A DNA stretch of 64,000 nt from Kutzneria buriramensis (GCF_003387475.1 NZ_QUNO01000011.1:186001-250000); one strand, 5' to 3'. Counted from the first letter of the stretch, positions 29,171 through 39,656 are shown. Translations and numbers: made by a program. Notes: a model not told the origin generated them from the letters alone.

Positions 29171-30574
29171 CTATGACGCAACGGAGGCGATGACGTCCAC
29201 GGCCGACCGGAGGCGGTCCGGACCGAGCGACGCGTAGCCGACGACGAGACCTGGGTAGGGCGGGATCCGTCCACTCGGGACGTACCCGGACAGCGCCAAT
29301 GCGTTGACCCCGCTCGCGGCGAGTGCCCGCTGGAGCGCGAGATCGTCGACGCCGTCCGGGAGCCGCAGCACCACGTGCAGACCTGCCGCCACACCGACGG
29401 CCTGCCACGAGGGCAGCCGTTCCGCGACTGCTGCGAGCAACGCGTCCCGACGACGCCGGTACAGCGCTCTGGTCCGCCGCAGATGCCGTTCGTACCCACC
29501 CGTCCGCAGCAGGTGGGTGAGGGCGGCCTGGGGGATCGGGCTGCCGCCGAGGTCGTTGTAGTGCTTGGCGTCGACGACGTCCGGGCGTAGTGCCGGCGGC
29601 GTGATGAGCCAGCCGATCCGCAGCGCGGGCGACAGCACCTTGCTGACGCTGCCGAAGTAGGCGACGCGCGTCGGATCGAGGGCTTGCAGTGCGCCCATGG
29701 CATGCCGGTCGTAGCGGTGTTCGGCGTCGTAGTCGTCCTCCAGGATCAGGGCATCGCGCTCACGCGCCCACGCCACCAGCGCCCGCCGGCGCTGCGGGCA
29801 GAGGACGACGCCGAGCGGGAACTGGTGGGCCGACGTGACGTGCACGGCACGGCAGTCGGTCGCGGCCAGCTCGTCGACGCGGATGCCGCGATCGTCGACT
29901 GTGACCGGGACCGGTCGCAGGCCGTGCGCCGTGAACAGCTCGGCCTGGCCCGGGTGGCTCGGGCATTCCACGGCGACGCTGGTGTGCCCGGCGGCCCGCA
30001 GCACGCGGGCCACCAGGCCCATGCCCTCGGCGACGCCGTTGGTGATGACGACGTCGTCGGGACCGGCGGCGACCGCCCGGACCCGGCCGAGGTAGCCGGC
30101 GAGCTCGGCGCGGAGCTGGGCCAGCCCCGTGAAGTCGGGGTAGCCCAGCGCGTCGTCCGGCAGCTCGGCCAGGCCGGCCTTGGTCGCCGCGACCCACTCG
30201 GCGCGGGGGAACGCGCTCAGCGCCGGGATGCCCGGCCGCAGGTCGTAGCGCCAGCGGACGGGCCGGTCCGGCGTCGCTGCCGGTGGCGGCGGGCCGCATT
30301 CGGCGTCGGCGACGACGGTGCCGGAGCCGTGCCGTGCGACCAGGTAGCCCTCGGCGATCAGTTGGGCGTATCCGGCGGTGACGGTGCCTCGGGCCAGCCC
30401 GAGCTGGCCGGCGAGGTCGCGGCTGGACGGCAGCCGGGTGCCTGGCCGCAGTCGGCCGGTTCGGATCGCCTCACGCAATGCCGACTCGAGGGCTCGACCG
30501 CGGGTGCGTACGGGTTCGGCCGAGACGGCGGGGAGCAGCAGTTCACGTGTTGACGCTGTCGTGTTCGTGGTCAT
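29171..30574 (-). CDS. MocR/PdxR-family regulator (GntR-aminotransferase fusion)
   Basis: 467 residues. The N-terminal GntR winged helix (about 25-90, with GTRLPSSRDLAGQLGLARGTV) is fused to a fold-type I aminotransferase domain. The PLP lysine lies in YFGSVSKVLSPALRIGW. Such regulators use PLP or its adducts as effectors. The nearby DMT transporter gene has two AAGTGGT boxes upstream, resembling the AAGTGG-type half-sites described for PdxR, so the transporter is a likely target. No pdxST genes are here, so PdxR itself is not assigned. Confidence 0.88.
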   Translation of the reverse strand: MTTNTTASTRELLLPAVSAEPVRTRGRALESALREAIRTGRLRPGTRLPSSRDLAGQLGLARGTVTAGYAQLIAEGYLVARHGSGTVVADAECGPPPPAATPDRPVRWRYDLRPGIPALSAFPRAEWVAATKAGLAELPDDALGYPDFTGLAQLRAELAGYLGRVRAVAAGPDDVVITNGVAEGMGLVARVLRAAGHTSVAVECPSHPGQAELFTAHGLRPVPVTVDDRGIRVDELAATDCRAVHVTSAHQFPLGVVLCPQRRRALVAWARERDALILEDDYDAEHRYDRHAMGALQALDPTRVAYFGSVSKVLSPALRIGWLITPPALRPDVVDAKHYNDLGGSPIPQAALTHLLRTGGYERHLRRTRALYRRRRDALLAAVAERLPSWQAVGVAAGLHVVLRLPDGVDDLALQRALAASGVNALALSGYVPSGRIPPYPGLVVGYASLGPDRLRSAVDVIASVAS

Positions 30575-30669
30575 GAATACGGCGGTCCGCCGCCGGGCGG
30601 TTGTCGGTCGACTGGCATCACCAGTCGAGCATGCCCGAGAACCACCCGCCGGCTAGGGCCCGCACGTGC

Positions 30670-30948
30670 TCACGCGGCCGCCTGGGCGCCGGTCACCAGC
30701 GCGCGGCCGGCTGTGGTCAGCACGGCCGGCACGCGCTGGCCGGGCGTGCCCGGCTGGCCCGGGCGGACCAGGCCCTCGTGTGCCAGCACGTGGGCGGTGA
30801 ACTGGTCGCAGCACGGCATGCCGTCCACGAACAGGTCCGGTTCGGCGCTGCAGGTGAGCTGGGCTCGGCCGGCGTCGACGGCGCGCAGCATGGCCAGCAC
30901 GCGGTGGTTGACCGCGGGCGGTTGTGAGGTCGCGTGCGGTGTGGTCAT
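30670..30948 (-). CDS. small cytosolic protein, possibly winged-helix
   Basis: 92 residues. RVLAMLRAVDAGRAQLTCS, then CCDQFTAHVLAHEGLVRPGQ and VPAVLTTAGRALVTG resemble the last helices and wing of a small winged-helix domain, and LTTAGRALV is a pattern often seen there. Three cysteines lie in CSAEPDLFVDGMPCCD. The ATG 30948 is preceded by GGGAGG at 6 nt. It is divergent from the DMT transporter and upstream of the MocR gene on the same strand, separated by 95 bp. Function is unknown. Confidence 0.65.
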   Translation of the reverse strand: MTTPHATSQPPAVNHRVLAMLRAVDAGRAQLTCSAEPDLFVDGMPCCDQFTAHVLAHEGLVRPGQPGTPGQRVPAVLTTAGRALVTGAQAAA

Positions 30949-31097
30949 GTCAGTCCTCCCAGTGCGGTGGCCGCCATGTGATGGCAGCCACACCCCCATC
31001 AAGCAAGAGCGCGAACCGGTCGCCGAGATGCCCTGCCGACATGGTCAGTCACCGCGAGTTGGCCAAACACTCAAATGCGCAGACTGTGGCAACTCGC

Positions 31098-31130
31098 TCA
31101 AGTGGTCCGTCAAACGATGGGTCAAGTGGT
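31098..31130 (+). promoter_or_regulatory. candidate MocR operator: direct repeat TCAAGTGGT
   Basis: Identical 9-mers at 31098-31106 and 31122-31130 (24-bp period) stand 39-71 bp before the transporter ATG. AAGTGG-type direct repeats are known for PdxR-like regulators, and a MocR gene is next door. Confidence 0.45.
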
Positions 31131-31168
31131 GCAGGTACACAGACCAGTTGCGTCACAGACTTGGGAAC

Positions 31169-32098
31169 ATGACGAACACGGGGGACATCAGGGCGGTGGC
31201 GTTCGGCGCGGGCAGCATCCTGACGGTGGGCGCGTCCTTCCCGGTGACCGGGCTGCTCGAGGGCTACCCGGTGCTGGCCGGGCAGGCGATCCGGTACACG
31301 ATCGGCGGCCTGATGCTGCTCGTCGTGCTGCTGGCGCGCGGCCGCCGGCTGCCGCTGCCGGGCCTGCGCGACCTGGCGGGCCTGCTCGGCATGGTGGTGG
31401 CCGGCATGCTCGGCTTCAACGCGGCCATCCTGGTCGGCGAGCGCTACGCCACGCCGGGATTCGTCACGGCCGTCGTCGGCTGCACACCGCTGGTCCTCGC
31501 GATCGCGGTGCCGCTGCTGGGAAAGCGACGTCCGGCGATGGCGGCCGTCCTCGGCGCGGCGATCGTGGTCGGCGGCGTCGCCGTGCTCACGGGCGGCGGG
31601 TCCTGGCACGGTCCGGGTCTGCTGCTGGCCATCGCGTGCATGGTGGGCGAGGTGCTGTTCACCTTGTGCGGCATCGGGCCGGTGCAGCGGCTGGGTGCCA
31701 TGGAAGCGTCCACTTGGGCCTGTTTCCTGGCGGCCATCGGCGGCGCGGGCGTTGCGACCATTGTGGACGGTGGCGGCGCGTGGCGTCTGCCGTCGACCAC
31801 CGAGACGACGGCGCTCATCATCTTGGGCGTCCTCGTCAGTGCCGTCGCCTTCACCGGCTGGTACACGTGCGTCGCGCGGATCGGCGCCGACCGGGCGGGC
31901 GTGCTCGTCGGACTGATGCCGGTGTCCGGGCTTGTCGTGTCGGTGCTGCTGCACGCCCAGGCGCTGACCGTCACTGCGGTGTTGGGGGCAGCCTCCGTCG
32001 CCGTCGGCTGCACCCTCGGCCTGTACCGCCGTCGGGTCAGCGCCCGCCGCGAGCCATCCGCAGCACGTCCAGAGCCTCGTCAAGCTGTTCGACGGTGA
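31169..32098 (+). CDS. EamA/DMT-family transporter
   Basis: 309 residues with ten predicted helices in two five-helix EamA repeats (for example [20 protein letters not shown] and [20 protein letters not shown]). These proteins export metabolites such as amino acids or bases. MocR regulators often sit next to such transporters. ATG 31169 matches the family start; a longer frame to 30713 is a shadow. The C-terminal Arg/Pro tail overlaps the convergent fumC end by 62 nt, so the true end of function may be near residue 290. Confidence 0.85.
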   Translation: MTNTGDIRAVAFGAGSILTVGASFPVTGLLEGYPVLAGQAIRYTIGGLMLLVVLLARGRRLPLPGLRDLAGLLGMVVAGMLGFNAAILVGERYATPGFVTAVVGCTPLVLAIAVPLLGKRRPAMAAVLGAAIVVGGVAVLTGGGSWHGPGLLLAIACMVGEVLFTLCGIGPVQRLGAMEASTWACFLAAIGGAGVATIVDGGGAWRLPSTTETTALIILGVLVSAVAFTGWYTCVARIGADRAGVLVGLMPVSGLVVSVLLHAQALTVTAVLGAASVAVGCTLGLYRRRVSARREPSAARPEPRQAVRR

Positions 32099-33434
32099 TC
32101 CGACCGGCGTCCACGTGCCCGCGGGCCAGCACGACCTCGCGGATCGTGCGCCGCTCCTTGAGCGCCTGCTTGGCGATCGCCGCCGCCTCCTCGTAGCCGA
32201 GGTACCGGTTCAGCGGCGTCACCACCGACGGCGAGGACTCGGCGTACTCCCGCATCCGGTCGACGTCCGGCGTCGCGCCCGCGATCACCTTGTCGGCCAG
32301 CAGGCGGGCCACGGCCGCCAGCAGACGCGCCGACTCCAGCACGTTGCGGGCGATCACCGGCAGCATCACGTTCAGCTCGAAGTTGCCCTGGGTGCCGGCG
32401 AACGCCACCGCCGCGTCGTTGCCGATCACCTGGGCGACGACCATCATCGTCGCCTCCGAGATCACCGGGTTCACCTTGCCCGGCATGATCGACGAGCCCG
32501 GCTGGAGGTCCGGCAGGGCCAGCTCGGCCAGGCCGGTGCGCGGCCCGGAACCCAGCCAGCGCAGGTCGTTGGCGATCTTGAACAGGGACACCGCGACGGT
32601 CCGCAGCTGGCCGGAGATCTCCACCACGCCGTCCCGGCTGGCCTGCGCCTCGATGTGGTCCCGGGCCTCCGTCAACGGAAGTCCGGTCAACGAAGCCAGT
32701 TCCGCCGCGACCGCGGCACCGAAGCCCTCCGGCGCGTTCAGCCCGGTGCCCACCGCCGTGCCGCCGATCGGCAGTTCCCCCAGCCGGGGCAGGCTGGCCT
32801 GCAACCGTTCGACGCCGTAGGCGACCTGCGACGCCCAACCGCCGGCCTCCTGCCCGAGCGTGATCGGCACCGCGTCCATCAGGTGCGTACGCCCCGACTT
32901 GACCAGGTCGGACCATTCCCCGGCCCGCTTGCGCAGCACGCCGACCAGGTGCTCCAGAGCCGGCACGACGTCGCGGACCACGGCCTCCGTCGCCGCCACG
33001 TGGATGGTCGTCGGGAAGGTGTCGTTGGACGACTGCGAGGCGTTCACATGGTCGTTGGGATGCACGTCACGACCCAGCGCACGGGTGGCCAGGGTGGCGA
33101 TCACCTCGTTGGCGTTCATGTTCGACGACGTGCCCGAGCCGGTCTGGAACACGTCGATCGGGAACTGGTCGTCCCAGGCGCCGTCGGCGACCTCGCGAGC
33201 CGCCGCCACGATCGCGTCCGCCATGTCGTCCGGCAGCACGCCCAGCCGCTTGTTCACGCTGGCGGCGGCCGCCTTGAGCAGGCCCAACGCCCGGATCTGC
33301 GATCGTTCCAGCCCTCGCCCGGAGATCGGGAAGTTCTCCACCGCGCGCTGCGTCTGCGCGCGCCACAGCGCCTCGGCGGGGACCTTGACCTCGCCCATCG
33401 TGTCGTGCTCGATCCGGTACTGCTGCTCAACCAT
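32037..33434 (-). CDS. fumC: class II fumarate hydratase
   Basis: 465 residues converting fumarate to malate in the TCA cycle. The superfamily signature [16 protein letters not shown] (catalytic loop serine) and [18 protein letters not shown] are intact, as are [17 protein letters not shown] and the [14 protein letters not shown] start region. Aspartase is excluded by the overall match to fumarase. ATG 33434 is preferred; the 35-residue extension to 33539 has no homology. Its position next to glpX keeps mycobacterial order (as I recall, Rv1098c-Rv1099c) except for two inserted genes. Confidence 0.92.
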   Translation of the reverse strand: MVEQQYRIEHDTMGEVKVPAEALWRAQTQRAVENFPISGRGLERSQIRALGLLKAAAASVNKRLGVLPDDMADAIVAAAREVADGAWDDQFPIDVFQTGSGTSSNMNANEVIATLATRALGRDVHPNDHVNASQSSNDTFPTTIHVAATEAVVRDVVPALEHLVGVLRKRAGEWSDLVKSGRTHLMDAVPITLGQEAGGWASQVAYGVERLQASLPRLGELPIGGTAVGTGLNAPEGFGAAVAAELASLTGLPLTEARDHIEAQASRDGVVEISGQLRTVAVSLFKIANDLRWLGSGPRTGLAELALPDLQPGSSIMPGKVNPVISEATMMVVAQVIGNDAAVAFAGTQGNFELNVMLPVIARNVLESARLLAAVARLLADKVIAGATPDVDRMREYAESSPSVVTPLNRYLGYEEAAAIAKQALKERRTIREVVLARGHVDAGRITVEQLDEALDVLRMARGGR

Positions 33435-33539
33435 GCCTTCGAGTCTGGACCTCCGAACGGTCGCGGGCAGCATGGCGAGCGGCACGCCAGGATCTCGGAA
33501 TATCCCGTGATCTTCTGCCGCCCGCGGCGCGTATCGCAC

Positions 33540-33545
33540 TAGAGT
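33540..33545 (+). promoter_or_regulatory. -10 box upstream of FNR gene
   Basis: TAGAGT lies 5 nt before an in-frame GTG at 33551 and 56 nt before the preferred ATG 33602. It could make a leaderless longer protein (343 aa) or a message with a leader of about 50 nt. Confidence 0.4.
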
Positions 33546-33601
33546 CGGCAGTGTTCGCGATCACTGCCTCCCACCACAGGCGGAAAGCGGGGCCAACGGC
33601 G

Positions 33602-34582
33602 ATGGATGACATCGAGGTCGATCTCCTGGTGATCGGCGCGGGGCCGGTAGGCCTGTTCGCCGCCTACTACGCGGGCTTCCGGGAGCTGTCCACCGCGCTG
33701 GTGGACGCGCTGCCCGAGGCCGGCGGCCAGGTCACCGCGATGTACCCGGAGAAGATGATCTTCGATGTCGCCGGTTTCCCCGCCGTGCGCGGCCGCGATC
33801 TGATCGCCGCGCTGGTCGAGCAGGCCGCGCAGTGGAAGCCCACCTACCTGCTGGGCCGCCAGGCCCGCACCATGGAGGACGGCGAGAACGGCCTGGTCGT
33901 GGGCTTGGCCGACGGCACCACCGTGCGCGCCGGCGCAGTGCTGATCACCGCCGGCATGGGCGAGTTCAACCCGCGCCCGCTGCCCGCCGGCGACGGCTGG
34001 GTCGGCAAGGGCGTCGTGTACTTCGTGCCGTCACTGGAGGCGCACCTCGGCCAGGACGTGGTGATCGTCGGCGGCGGCGACTCCGCCTTCGACTGGGCGC
34101 TGGCACTGCACCCGATCGCCAACAGCGTCACCCTCGTGCACCGGCGGGCGGCCTTCCGCGCGCACGCGGCCACCGTCACCAAGGTCCGCGAGCTGGGCGT
34201 CCCGATCATCACCGACGCCCAGGTCACCGAGCTGCGCGGCGGCGACAACGGCCTGCTCGCCGAGGTGGAGATCGAGGTCAAGGGCGGCGGCCGCAAGGTG
34301 CTGCCGGCCCAGACGGCCGTGGCGGCGCTGGGCTTCACCGCCGACCTGGGTCCGATCGAGTCCTGGGGCCTGGAGTTGGACCACCGCGCGGTCTCCGTCG
34401 ACACGACCATGCTCACCGCCCGCCCTCGCGTCTACGCCGCTGGCGACGTCGCCACGTATCCGGGCAAGGTCAAGCTGATCGCCACCGGCTTCGGCGAGGC
34501 CGCGACCGCGGTCAACAACCTCGCCGTGGTGCTGAACCCCGAGGCGCACCTGTTCCCGGGGCACAGCAGCAACGACGGCTGA
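33602..34582 (+). CDS. YumC-type ferredoxin/flavodoxin-NADP reductase
   Basis: 326 residues of the thioredoxin-reductase-like flavoprotein group. The FAD motif LLVIGAGPVGLFAAYYAGF, the NADP motif DVVIVGGGDSAFDWALAL and the final GDVATYPGKVKLIATGFGEAA are present. There is no CxxC redox pair, so it is not a thioredoxin reductase. It fits the FNR type found in Bacillus YumC, which passes electrons between NADPH and ferredoxin. The start may instead be GTG 33551. It lies between fumC and an L,D-transpeptidase, with no operon partner. Confidence 0.87.
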   Translation: MDDIEVDLLVIGAGPVGLFAAYYAGFRELSTALVDALPEAGGQVTAMYPEKMIFDVAGFPAVRGRDLIAALVEQAAQWKPTYLLGRQARTMEDGENGLVVGLADGTTVRAGAVLITAGMGEFNPRPLPAGDGWVGKGVVYFVPSLEAHLGQDVVIVGGGDSAFDWALALHPIANSVTLVHRRAAFRAHAATVTKVRELGVPIITDAQVTELRGGDNGLLAEVEIEVKGGGRKVLPAQTAVAALGFTADLGPIESWGLELDHRAVSVDTTMLTARPRVYAAGDVATYPGKVKLIATGFGEAATAVNNLAVVLNPEAHLFPGHSSNDG

Positions 34583-34589
34583 CCCGGAC

Positions 34590-35195
34590 TCAGGCCACGA
34601 CCTCGACCGGGTCGCCCACGTCGAGCTGCGAGTAGAACTCCGCGGACGCCGCCATCGACAGGTGCACGCAGCCGGCCGACGGCCGGCTCAGGCTGCCCTC
34701 GTGGAAGGCGATGCCGCCGTCGGCGAAGAACACCGAGTTCTCCATCGGCGCGTTGTTGAACTCGCTGCTCTTGTGGTGCTTGTCCTTCCACTGCACGTGG
34801 AAGAAGCCGGTCGGGGTCGGCTCGGACGCCTTGCCCGGCATCATCGGCACCGGCCCGTAGGTGACCTTGCCGTTGTAGATCAGCCACGCCTGGCCGGTGC
34901 TCTTGTCCACGCACGCCGCCATGGTCGCCCGGCACGGCGTGCCGGGCGCGTTGCCGGTCAGCGGCGGCTTCGTGGTCGTCGTGGGTGGCGGCGGAGGCGG
35001 CGTGGTGGTTGTCGTGGTGGGCGGGGGAGTCGTGGTGGTCGTCGGGGCCACCGTGGTGGTCTTCGTCGTGCTGGTGGCGCTGGCCGAGGTGCTCGCCGGC
35101 GACGCGTTCGACGCCAGGTTCACGCCGGTCGAGCACGCCGTGGCCAGCGTGGCGGCGCCGACGGCCAGCGCCAGCACGATCTTGTTCACCCGCAC
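34590..35195 (-). CDS. L,D-transpeptidase (YkuD) with Thr/Pro stalk
   Basis: 201 residues. A signal peptide ends in LATAC, a weak lipobox with C21, so it may be a lipoprotein. A low-complexity Thr/Pro stalk (about 38-77) spans the wall. The YkuD domain follows, with the catalytic block HEGSLSRPSAGCVHLS (H165, C176, H178). Such enzymes form 3-3 peptidoglycan cross-links or attach proteins to the wall. GGGGAG is 7 nt before the GTG. It ends 7 bp from the convergent reductase gene with no terminator between. Confidence 0.88.
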   Translation of the reverse strand: MRVNKIVLALAVGAATLATACSTGVNLASNASPASTSASATSTTKTTTVAPTTTTTPPPTTTTTTPPPPPPTTTTKPPLTGNAPGTPCRATMAACVDKSTGQAWLIYNGKVTYGPVPMMPGKASEPTPTGFFHVQWKDKHHKSSEFNNAPMENSVFFADGGIAFHEGSLSRPSAGCVHLSMAASAEFYSQLDVGDPVEVVA

Positions 35196-35309
35196 GGATT
35201 ACTCCCCTGCAACGCCCGGAATCACGCCCGACACCAGCAACGACGCGTCACTGTATTCCGGGGTTGTCGCGGAAATCCGTTACTGGGTAACGGTTGGGAC
35301 TCCGGTTGG

Positions 35310-36365
35310 CTACGGCAGCGGGGGAAGGGCGCCCGCGACCTCCGACTCGGTCAGCCGGTCGAAGTCCACGGAGGAGTACTGGCGCAGCTTCGTCAGCCGG
35401 TGGAAGCCGTCGATCACCCGCACGGTGCCGGACTTGGAGCGCATCACGATCGACTGCGTCGTGCAGCCGCCGGCGCGGTACTGCACGCCGCGCACCAGGC
35501 TGCCGTCGGTCACGCCGGTCGCGCAGAAGAACACATTGTCGCCGCGCACCAGGTCGTCCGTGGTGAGCACGCGGGTCAGGTCGTGTCCGGCGTCCAGTGC
35601 CTTCTGCCGCTCGGCGTCGTCACGCGGCCACAGCCGGCCCTGGATCGCGCCGCCCATGCACTTCATGGCGCAGGCGGTGATGATGCCCTCCGGCGTGCCG
35701 CCGATGCCCAGCAGCAGGTCGACGCCGGTGTCCGGGCGGGCCGCCGAGATCGCGCCGGCCACGTCGCCGTCGGCGATGAAGTGGATCCGGGCGCCGGCCT
35801 CGCGGACCTCCTTGACCAGCTGCTCGTGCCGCGGCCGGTCCAGGATGCAGACGGTGACGTCCTCGACGTCGCTGTGCTTGGCCCGCGCCACGCGGCGGAT
35901 GTTCTCCGCGACCGGGGCGGTCAGGTCGATCACGTCCGCGGCCTCCGGGCCGGCGGCGATCTTCTCCATGTAGAACACGGCCGACGGGTCGTACATCGAG
36001 CCGCGCTCGGCGACCGCGAGCACCGCGACGGCGTTGGGCATGCCCTTGCTCATCAGCGTGGTGCCGTCGACCGGGTCCACGGCCACGTCGCACTCGGGGC
36101 CGTCGCCGTTGCCGACCTGCTCACCGTTGTACAGCATGGGCGCCTCGTCCTTCTCGCCCTCGCCGATGACCACCACGCCGCGCATCGAGACGGTTCCGAT
36201 GAGCTTGCGCATCGCGTCCACCGCGGCGCCGTCGCCGCCGTTCTTGTCGCCCCTGCCCACCCATCGGCCGGCGGCCATCGCGGCGGCCTCGGTCACGCGG
36301 ACCAGTTCCATCGCGAGGTTGCGGTCGGGTGCCTCCGGCGCTCGCCGGGGCTCGGTGGTGGTCAT
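35310..36365 (-). CDS. glpX: class II fructose-1,6-bisphosphatase
   Basis: 351 residues, the gluconeogenic phosphatase of actinobacteria. The metal and phosphate motifs [24 protein letters not shown] and [20 protein letters not shown] are conserved. Actinobacteria commonly rely on GlpX as the only FBPase. ATG 36365 is preceded by AGGAGG. Its position beside fumarase and divergent DUF4245 follows the mycobacterial order. Confidence 0.93.
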   Translation of the reverse strand: MTTTEPRRAPEAPDRNLAMELVRVTEAAAMAAGRWVGRGDKNGGDGAAVDAMRKLIGTVSMRGVVVIGEGEKDEAPMLYNGEQVGNGDGPECDVAVDPVDGTTLMSKGMPNAVAVLAVAERGSMYDPSAVFYMEKIAAGPEAADVIDLTAPVAENIRRVARAKHSDVEDVTVCILDRPRHEQLVKEVREAGARIHFIADGDVAGAISAARPDTGVDLLLGIGGTPEGIITACAMKCMGGAIQGRLWPRDDAERQKALDAGHDLTRVLTTDDLVRGDNVFFCATGVTDGSLVRGVQYRAGGCTTQSIVMRSKSGTVRVIDGFHRLTKLRQYSSVDFDRLTESEVAGALPPLP

Positions 36366-36505
36366 GGCGGCCTCCTGTTCTGCTCGTGGCAGGACTACCC
36401 GGAAATCCTCGCAGATCACCCGGCTCGACCCGGTCCGTGATCGATTCCGCGGTGAGAAACAGCACCCGGTGCGGGGCGGTAGGGCCAGCTTGAGACGATG
36501 GCGGG

Positions 36506-37120
36506 GTGCCCGACACGCAGACGCCAGCCCCACGCAAGCCAGGACGCGGCGCGCAGACCGCCCGCGACATGATCCTGTCGCTCGGCGCGCTGCTGTTGAT
36601 CATCGTGGCGGTGTTGGGCTTCAGCCGAGGCTGCTCGTTCAGCCCGGGCGGGCCGACGATCGACACCAGCTCGGCACCCTCGGTGGACGTCGACAGCGTG
36701 TTGCCGGGCATCGCCGCCGGCATGGACTTCCCGGTGCGGGAGCCCAAGCTGCCCGCCGGCTGGCACGCCAACTCGACCGACACGATCACGGTCGGCAAGG
36801 GTGACCAGGCCCGGCCGGTGGTGCGGGTCGGCTGGCTGACGCCCGGCGGCGGCTTCCTGCGGCTGTCCCAGACCCAGGGCGCGGCCCGCGACCTGATCGC
36901 GTCCGAGACCGACGACCCGAACTCCGAGCCCGCGGCCACCGGGACCATCGACGTCGCCGGCGTGAACTGGACGATCTATCCGGCGCGGCGCAGCGAGAAC
37001 TCCTGGCTGGCCGACGTGGGCGGCGTGCGGCTGCTGATCAGTGGAAACGGCAAGGAGGCCGACTTCCGGACGCTGGCGCAGGCCGTGCAGACCGCGCCGC
37101 CGCTGCCGAAGAAGTCCTAA
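36506..37120 (+). CDS. DUF4245 membrane-anchored protein
   Basis: 204 residues. A basic cytoplasmic tail, one helix ([20 protein letters not shown], about 22-41) and an exported domain (about 60-204, with [22 protein letters not shown]) make up the DUF4245 pattern, unique to actinobacteria and of unknown function. Partnership with glpX is conserved in gene order only. The stop overlaps the convergent xseB stop by 4 nt. Confidence 0.85.
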   Translation: MPDTQTPAPRKPGRGAQTARDMILSLGALLLIIVAVLGFSRGCSFSPGGPTIDTSSAPSVDVDSVLPGIAAGMDFPVREPKLPAGWHANSTDTITVGKGDQARPVVRVGWLTPGGGFLRLSQTQGAARDLIASETDDPNSEPAATGTIDVAGVNWTIYPARRSENSWLADVGGVRLLISGNGKEADFRTLAQAVQTAPPLPKKS

Positions 37121-37332
37121 CCCTCGGCCACGTCCTCCTCGACCACGGCGAGCGCGGTCTCCACCCGCTGCCGCGCGCCGGCCAGGTGGCCCTCGCAGAC
37201 TTTGGCCAGGGCCTCGCCGCGCTCCCACAGCGCCAGCGAGTCCTCCAGCGACAGGCCGCCGGCCTCCAGCTTGCGGACGACATCGGCCAACTCGTCGCGC
37301 GCGGCCTCGTAGCCGAGCGTCGGTTCGGTCAT
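37117..37332 (-). CDS. xseB: exonuclease VII small subunit
   Basis: 71 residues, full length. [20 protein letters not shown], then [20 protein letters not shown] is the family signature of the helical hairpin that bundles around XseA. It joins the XseA subunit to digest single-stranded DNA from both ends. Unusually, an unrelated 144-residue gene lies between it and xseA; the starts and stops overlap (4 nt with that gene), so all are in one operon. Confidence 0.92.
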   Translation of the reverse strand: MTEPTLGYEAARDELADVVRKLEAGGLSLEDSLALWERGEALAKVCEGHLAGARQRVETALAVVEEDVAEG

Positions 37333-37763
37333 GACGCGTTGGTTCCCATCTGGCTCTGCACCCGGACCACAACCGCCGCGACGGCCTGGTCGTACCCGAC
37401 GAACGCCTCGGCGAACTCGGCGCCGTCGCCGTCGGCCACCGCCTCACCGATCCGGTCCTCGGCATCGGCCACGCGGCGCCGGTGCACGGATCCGTCGCCG
37501 TACCACCACTGCGTCCCCACATAGACCGAGGTGGCCTCGGTCAGCTCGTGGAGACGCGAGGGTAACGCCCGGCGGCCCGGATAGTCGCAACCGGCCAGCA
37601 TGGCGGTCCACGTGTCGACGGCGGCCTCGTTGGCCGCCTCCGCGCAGTACTGGACGACGCGGGCGCCGCGGGTGAGCTCGGCCGACCCGGGGGCGTCGGC
37701 GGCGTCTCTGGCGGTCGCCACCGTCAACGGGAGGAACGTGGGTTCACGCGCCGGGTATGGCAC
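37329..37763 (-). CDS. unknown protein inserted between ExoVII subunits
   Basis: 144 residues, soluble, no signal. It contains [20 protein letters not shown] and [20 protein letters not shown] with conserved-looking aromatic and charged residues, but I do not recognise a family. Its ATG is 2 nt after the xseA stop and its stop overlaps the xseB start by 4 nt, so it is tightly coupled and probably co-translated. As I recall, xseA and xseB are adjacent in mycobacteria without it. A role tied to ExoVII is inferred only from this position. Confidence 0.7.
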   Translation of the reverse strand: MPYPAREPTFLPLTVATARDAADAPGSAELTRGARVVQYCAEAANEAAVDTWTAMLAGCDYPGRRALPSRLHELTEATSVYVGTQWWYGDGSVHRRRVADAEDRIGEAVADGDGAEFAEAFVGYDQAVAAVVVRVQSQMGTNAS

Positions 37764-37765
37764 CC

Positions 37766-39013
37766 CTACCTCCGCTCACGGGTGTCGTCGTCGGTTACGA
37801 CGGCACGGACCGCCCCGTCAACGAGCCGGACCCGCACGTGCGTTCCCGGCGGGGCGTCGTCGACGGACCGGAGCACGGAGGTGGCCCCGTCCTCGGCCAC
37901 GCTCTGCACCACGGCGTATCCCCGGGCCAGCGTGGCGGCTGGTCCGAGGGTCGTCAAGCGTGAACGGATGGCCGACTGGGCACTTTCCTCGTTAGCGAGC
38001 ATCGAGCGGATCTCCCGACGCCCGCGGTCACGCAGTGTGGTCACCTCGTCGGCGCGCCGCTGCAACGGCGTGAACGGGTCGGCCAGCACCGGCCGGCTGC
38101 GCAGCGCGTCCAGCAGCCGGCGCTCGCGGTCCACCCAGCCGTGCAGGGCCCGCCGCGTGCGGTCCCGCAGCTGGCGGATGCGCTGGGTCTCCTCGGCGAC
38201 GTCCGGCACGACCCGCTTGCCGGCGTCCGTGGGGGTGGAACACCGCAGGTCAGCGACGTGATCGAGCAGCGGGGTGTCCGGCTCGTGGCCGATGGCGCTG
38301 ATCACCGGCGTGCCGCAGGCGGACACCGCCCGGCACAGGGTCTCGTCGGAGAACGGCAGCAGGTCCTCCACGCTGCCGCCGCCGCGGGCGATCACGATGA
38401 CGTCCACGTCGGGGTCGGCGTCGAGGGTCTTCAGGGCGGTCATCACCTGCGGCACGGCGGTCGTGCCCTGCACCGCGACGTTGATCACCCGAAAGTGCGC
38501 CGCGGGCCAGCGGCCGCGGGCGTTGGTCAGGACGTCCCGCTCGGCGGCGGAGGCGCGGCCTGTGATCAGCCCGATGGTGTGCGGCAGGAACGGCAGCGGC
38601 CGCTTGCGGCGCGGGTCGAACAGACCCTCGGCGGCCAGCAGGCGGCGCAGCCGCTCGATGCGGGCCAGCAGTTCGCCGACGCCGACCGCGCGGATCTCGT
38701 CCACGCGCAGGCTGAGCGTGCCGCGGCCGGTGTAGTAGCTGGGCTTGCCGTGCACGACCACGCGGCTGCCGTCGGTCAGCGGCGGCTCCATGCCGCGGAC
38801 CAGCTGCGTCGAGCAGGTCACCGAGATCGACACGTCCGCGCTGGCGTCACGCAGCGTGAGAAAGGCCGTCGCGGTGCCCGGACGGGCGGAGATCTGGGTG
38901 ACCTGTCCCTCGACCCAGACGGCGCCGAGGCGGTTGATCCACTCGGCGATCTTGAAGGTGACCGTCCGCACCGGCCAGGGGTTCTCGGCGGTGGTCGGTC
39001 CTGCGGCGGTCAC
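37766..39013 (-). CDS. xseA: exonuclease VII large subunit
   Basis: 415 residues. The N-terminal OB domain (about 15-115, with [19 protein letters not shown]) binds ssDNA. The catalytic core contains [20 protein letters not shown], the conserved [20 protein letters not shown] and [17 protein letters not shown] coiled coil (about 290-370) binds XseB. GTG 39013 overlaps the preceding stop as GTGA; longer frames upstream are shadows. It acts in mismatch repair and in degrading ssDNA from stalled forks. Confidence 0.93.
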   Translation of the reverse strand: MTAAGPTTAENPWPVRTVTFKIAEWINRLGAVWVEGQVTQISARPGTATAFLTLRDASADVSISVTCSTQLVRGMEPPLTDGSRVVVHGKPSYYTGRGTLSLRVDEIRAVGVGELLARIERLRRLLAAEGLFDPRRKRPLPFLPHTIGLITGRASAAERDVLTNARGRWPAAHFRVINVAVQGTTAVPQVMTALKTLDADPDVDVIVIARGGGSVEDLLPFSDETLCRAVSACGTPVISAIGHEPDTPLLDHVADLRCSTPTDAGKRVVPDVAEETQRIRQLRDRTRRALHGWVDRERRLLDALRSRPVLADPFTPLQRRADEVTTLRDRGRREIRSMLANEESAQSAIRSRLTTLGPAATLARGYAVVQSVAEDGATSVLRSVDDAPPGTHVRVRLVDGAVRAVVTDDDTRERR

Positions 39014-39555
39014 GAGTCGGTGTTCTCCTGGGCCCGTACGGTGGCGATGCGCCTGGTCAGCATGCCCAGGTACGCGGGGCGGGCGGCGTGCTCGCGCTCG
39101 TAGGCCAGCAGCTGCTCGAGGTCGTCCAGGGTGAGCCGGCGCAGCCGGGCCCGCAGCTGCGGCACCGACAGCTCGTCGTACTCCGGCAGCGCGTCCGGGC
39201 CGTCCGCGGCGACGTCGTCCTCGCCCTCGTCGACGGTGTCCTCGTGCTCGGAGACCGCCCGCTCCTCGGCCAGCCACGGATCCTCCGGCTGGGCCGGCGG
39301 CTCGGGGTCCTCGTCCTCGTCGAAGGTCGCCCATTCGGGGGTTTCCTCCACCGGACGCAGCGAGGCCAGCGCGTCGTCACCCTTGATCGCGAGCTCGGTG
39401 ACCCGCTGCTGCACCCGCATGGACAGCTGGAGCGCCTGGCTCACCACCGTCACCGGCAGCCCGGTCAGCTGCTCGGGGAGCTTGCGGGCCTGCTCGACCG
39501 CGGTGACCGCGAGTCCGGCTGCGATGCGCACCGGCAGCGGCAGTGACGACTTCAT
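39010..39555 (-). CDS. lipid-droplet-associated protein
   Basis: 181 residues, matching the protein beside xseA that mycobacterial annotation calls lipid-droplet-associated (as I recall, Rv1109c). An amphipathic N-terminal half ([20 protein letters not shown], then [20 protein letters not shown]) could bind a lipid surface. The middle is very acidic (EDEDPEP; DEGEDD) and the C-terminus has [20 protein letters not shown]. It is the first gene of the xse operon and is divergent from ispH. The functional name is only as good as that annotation. Confidence 0.72.
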   Translation of the reverse strand: MKSSLPLPVRIAAGLAVTAVEQARKLPEQLTGLPVTVVSQALQLSMRVQQRVTELAIKGDDALASLRPVEETPEWATFDEDEDPEPPAQPEDPWLAEERAVSEHEDTVDEGEDDVAADGPDALPEYDELSVPQLRARLRRLTLDDLEQLLAYEREHAARPAYLGMLTRRIATVRAQENTDS

Positions 39556-39656
39556 GGTGCCTAGCCTGCCGCAGTCGGCCCGTCCTGCACAGTTTTCGGT
39601 GGCGAACGGGTGACGAAACGAACGTCGCTCACGCGAAGTGCTCGGCCGCGCGCCGC

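Noticed and set aside
33602-34582. Thioredoxin reductase
   Set aside because: No CxxC redox motif in the NADPH domain; sequence features fit YumC-type ferredoxin-NADP reductase.
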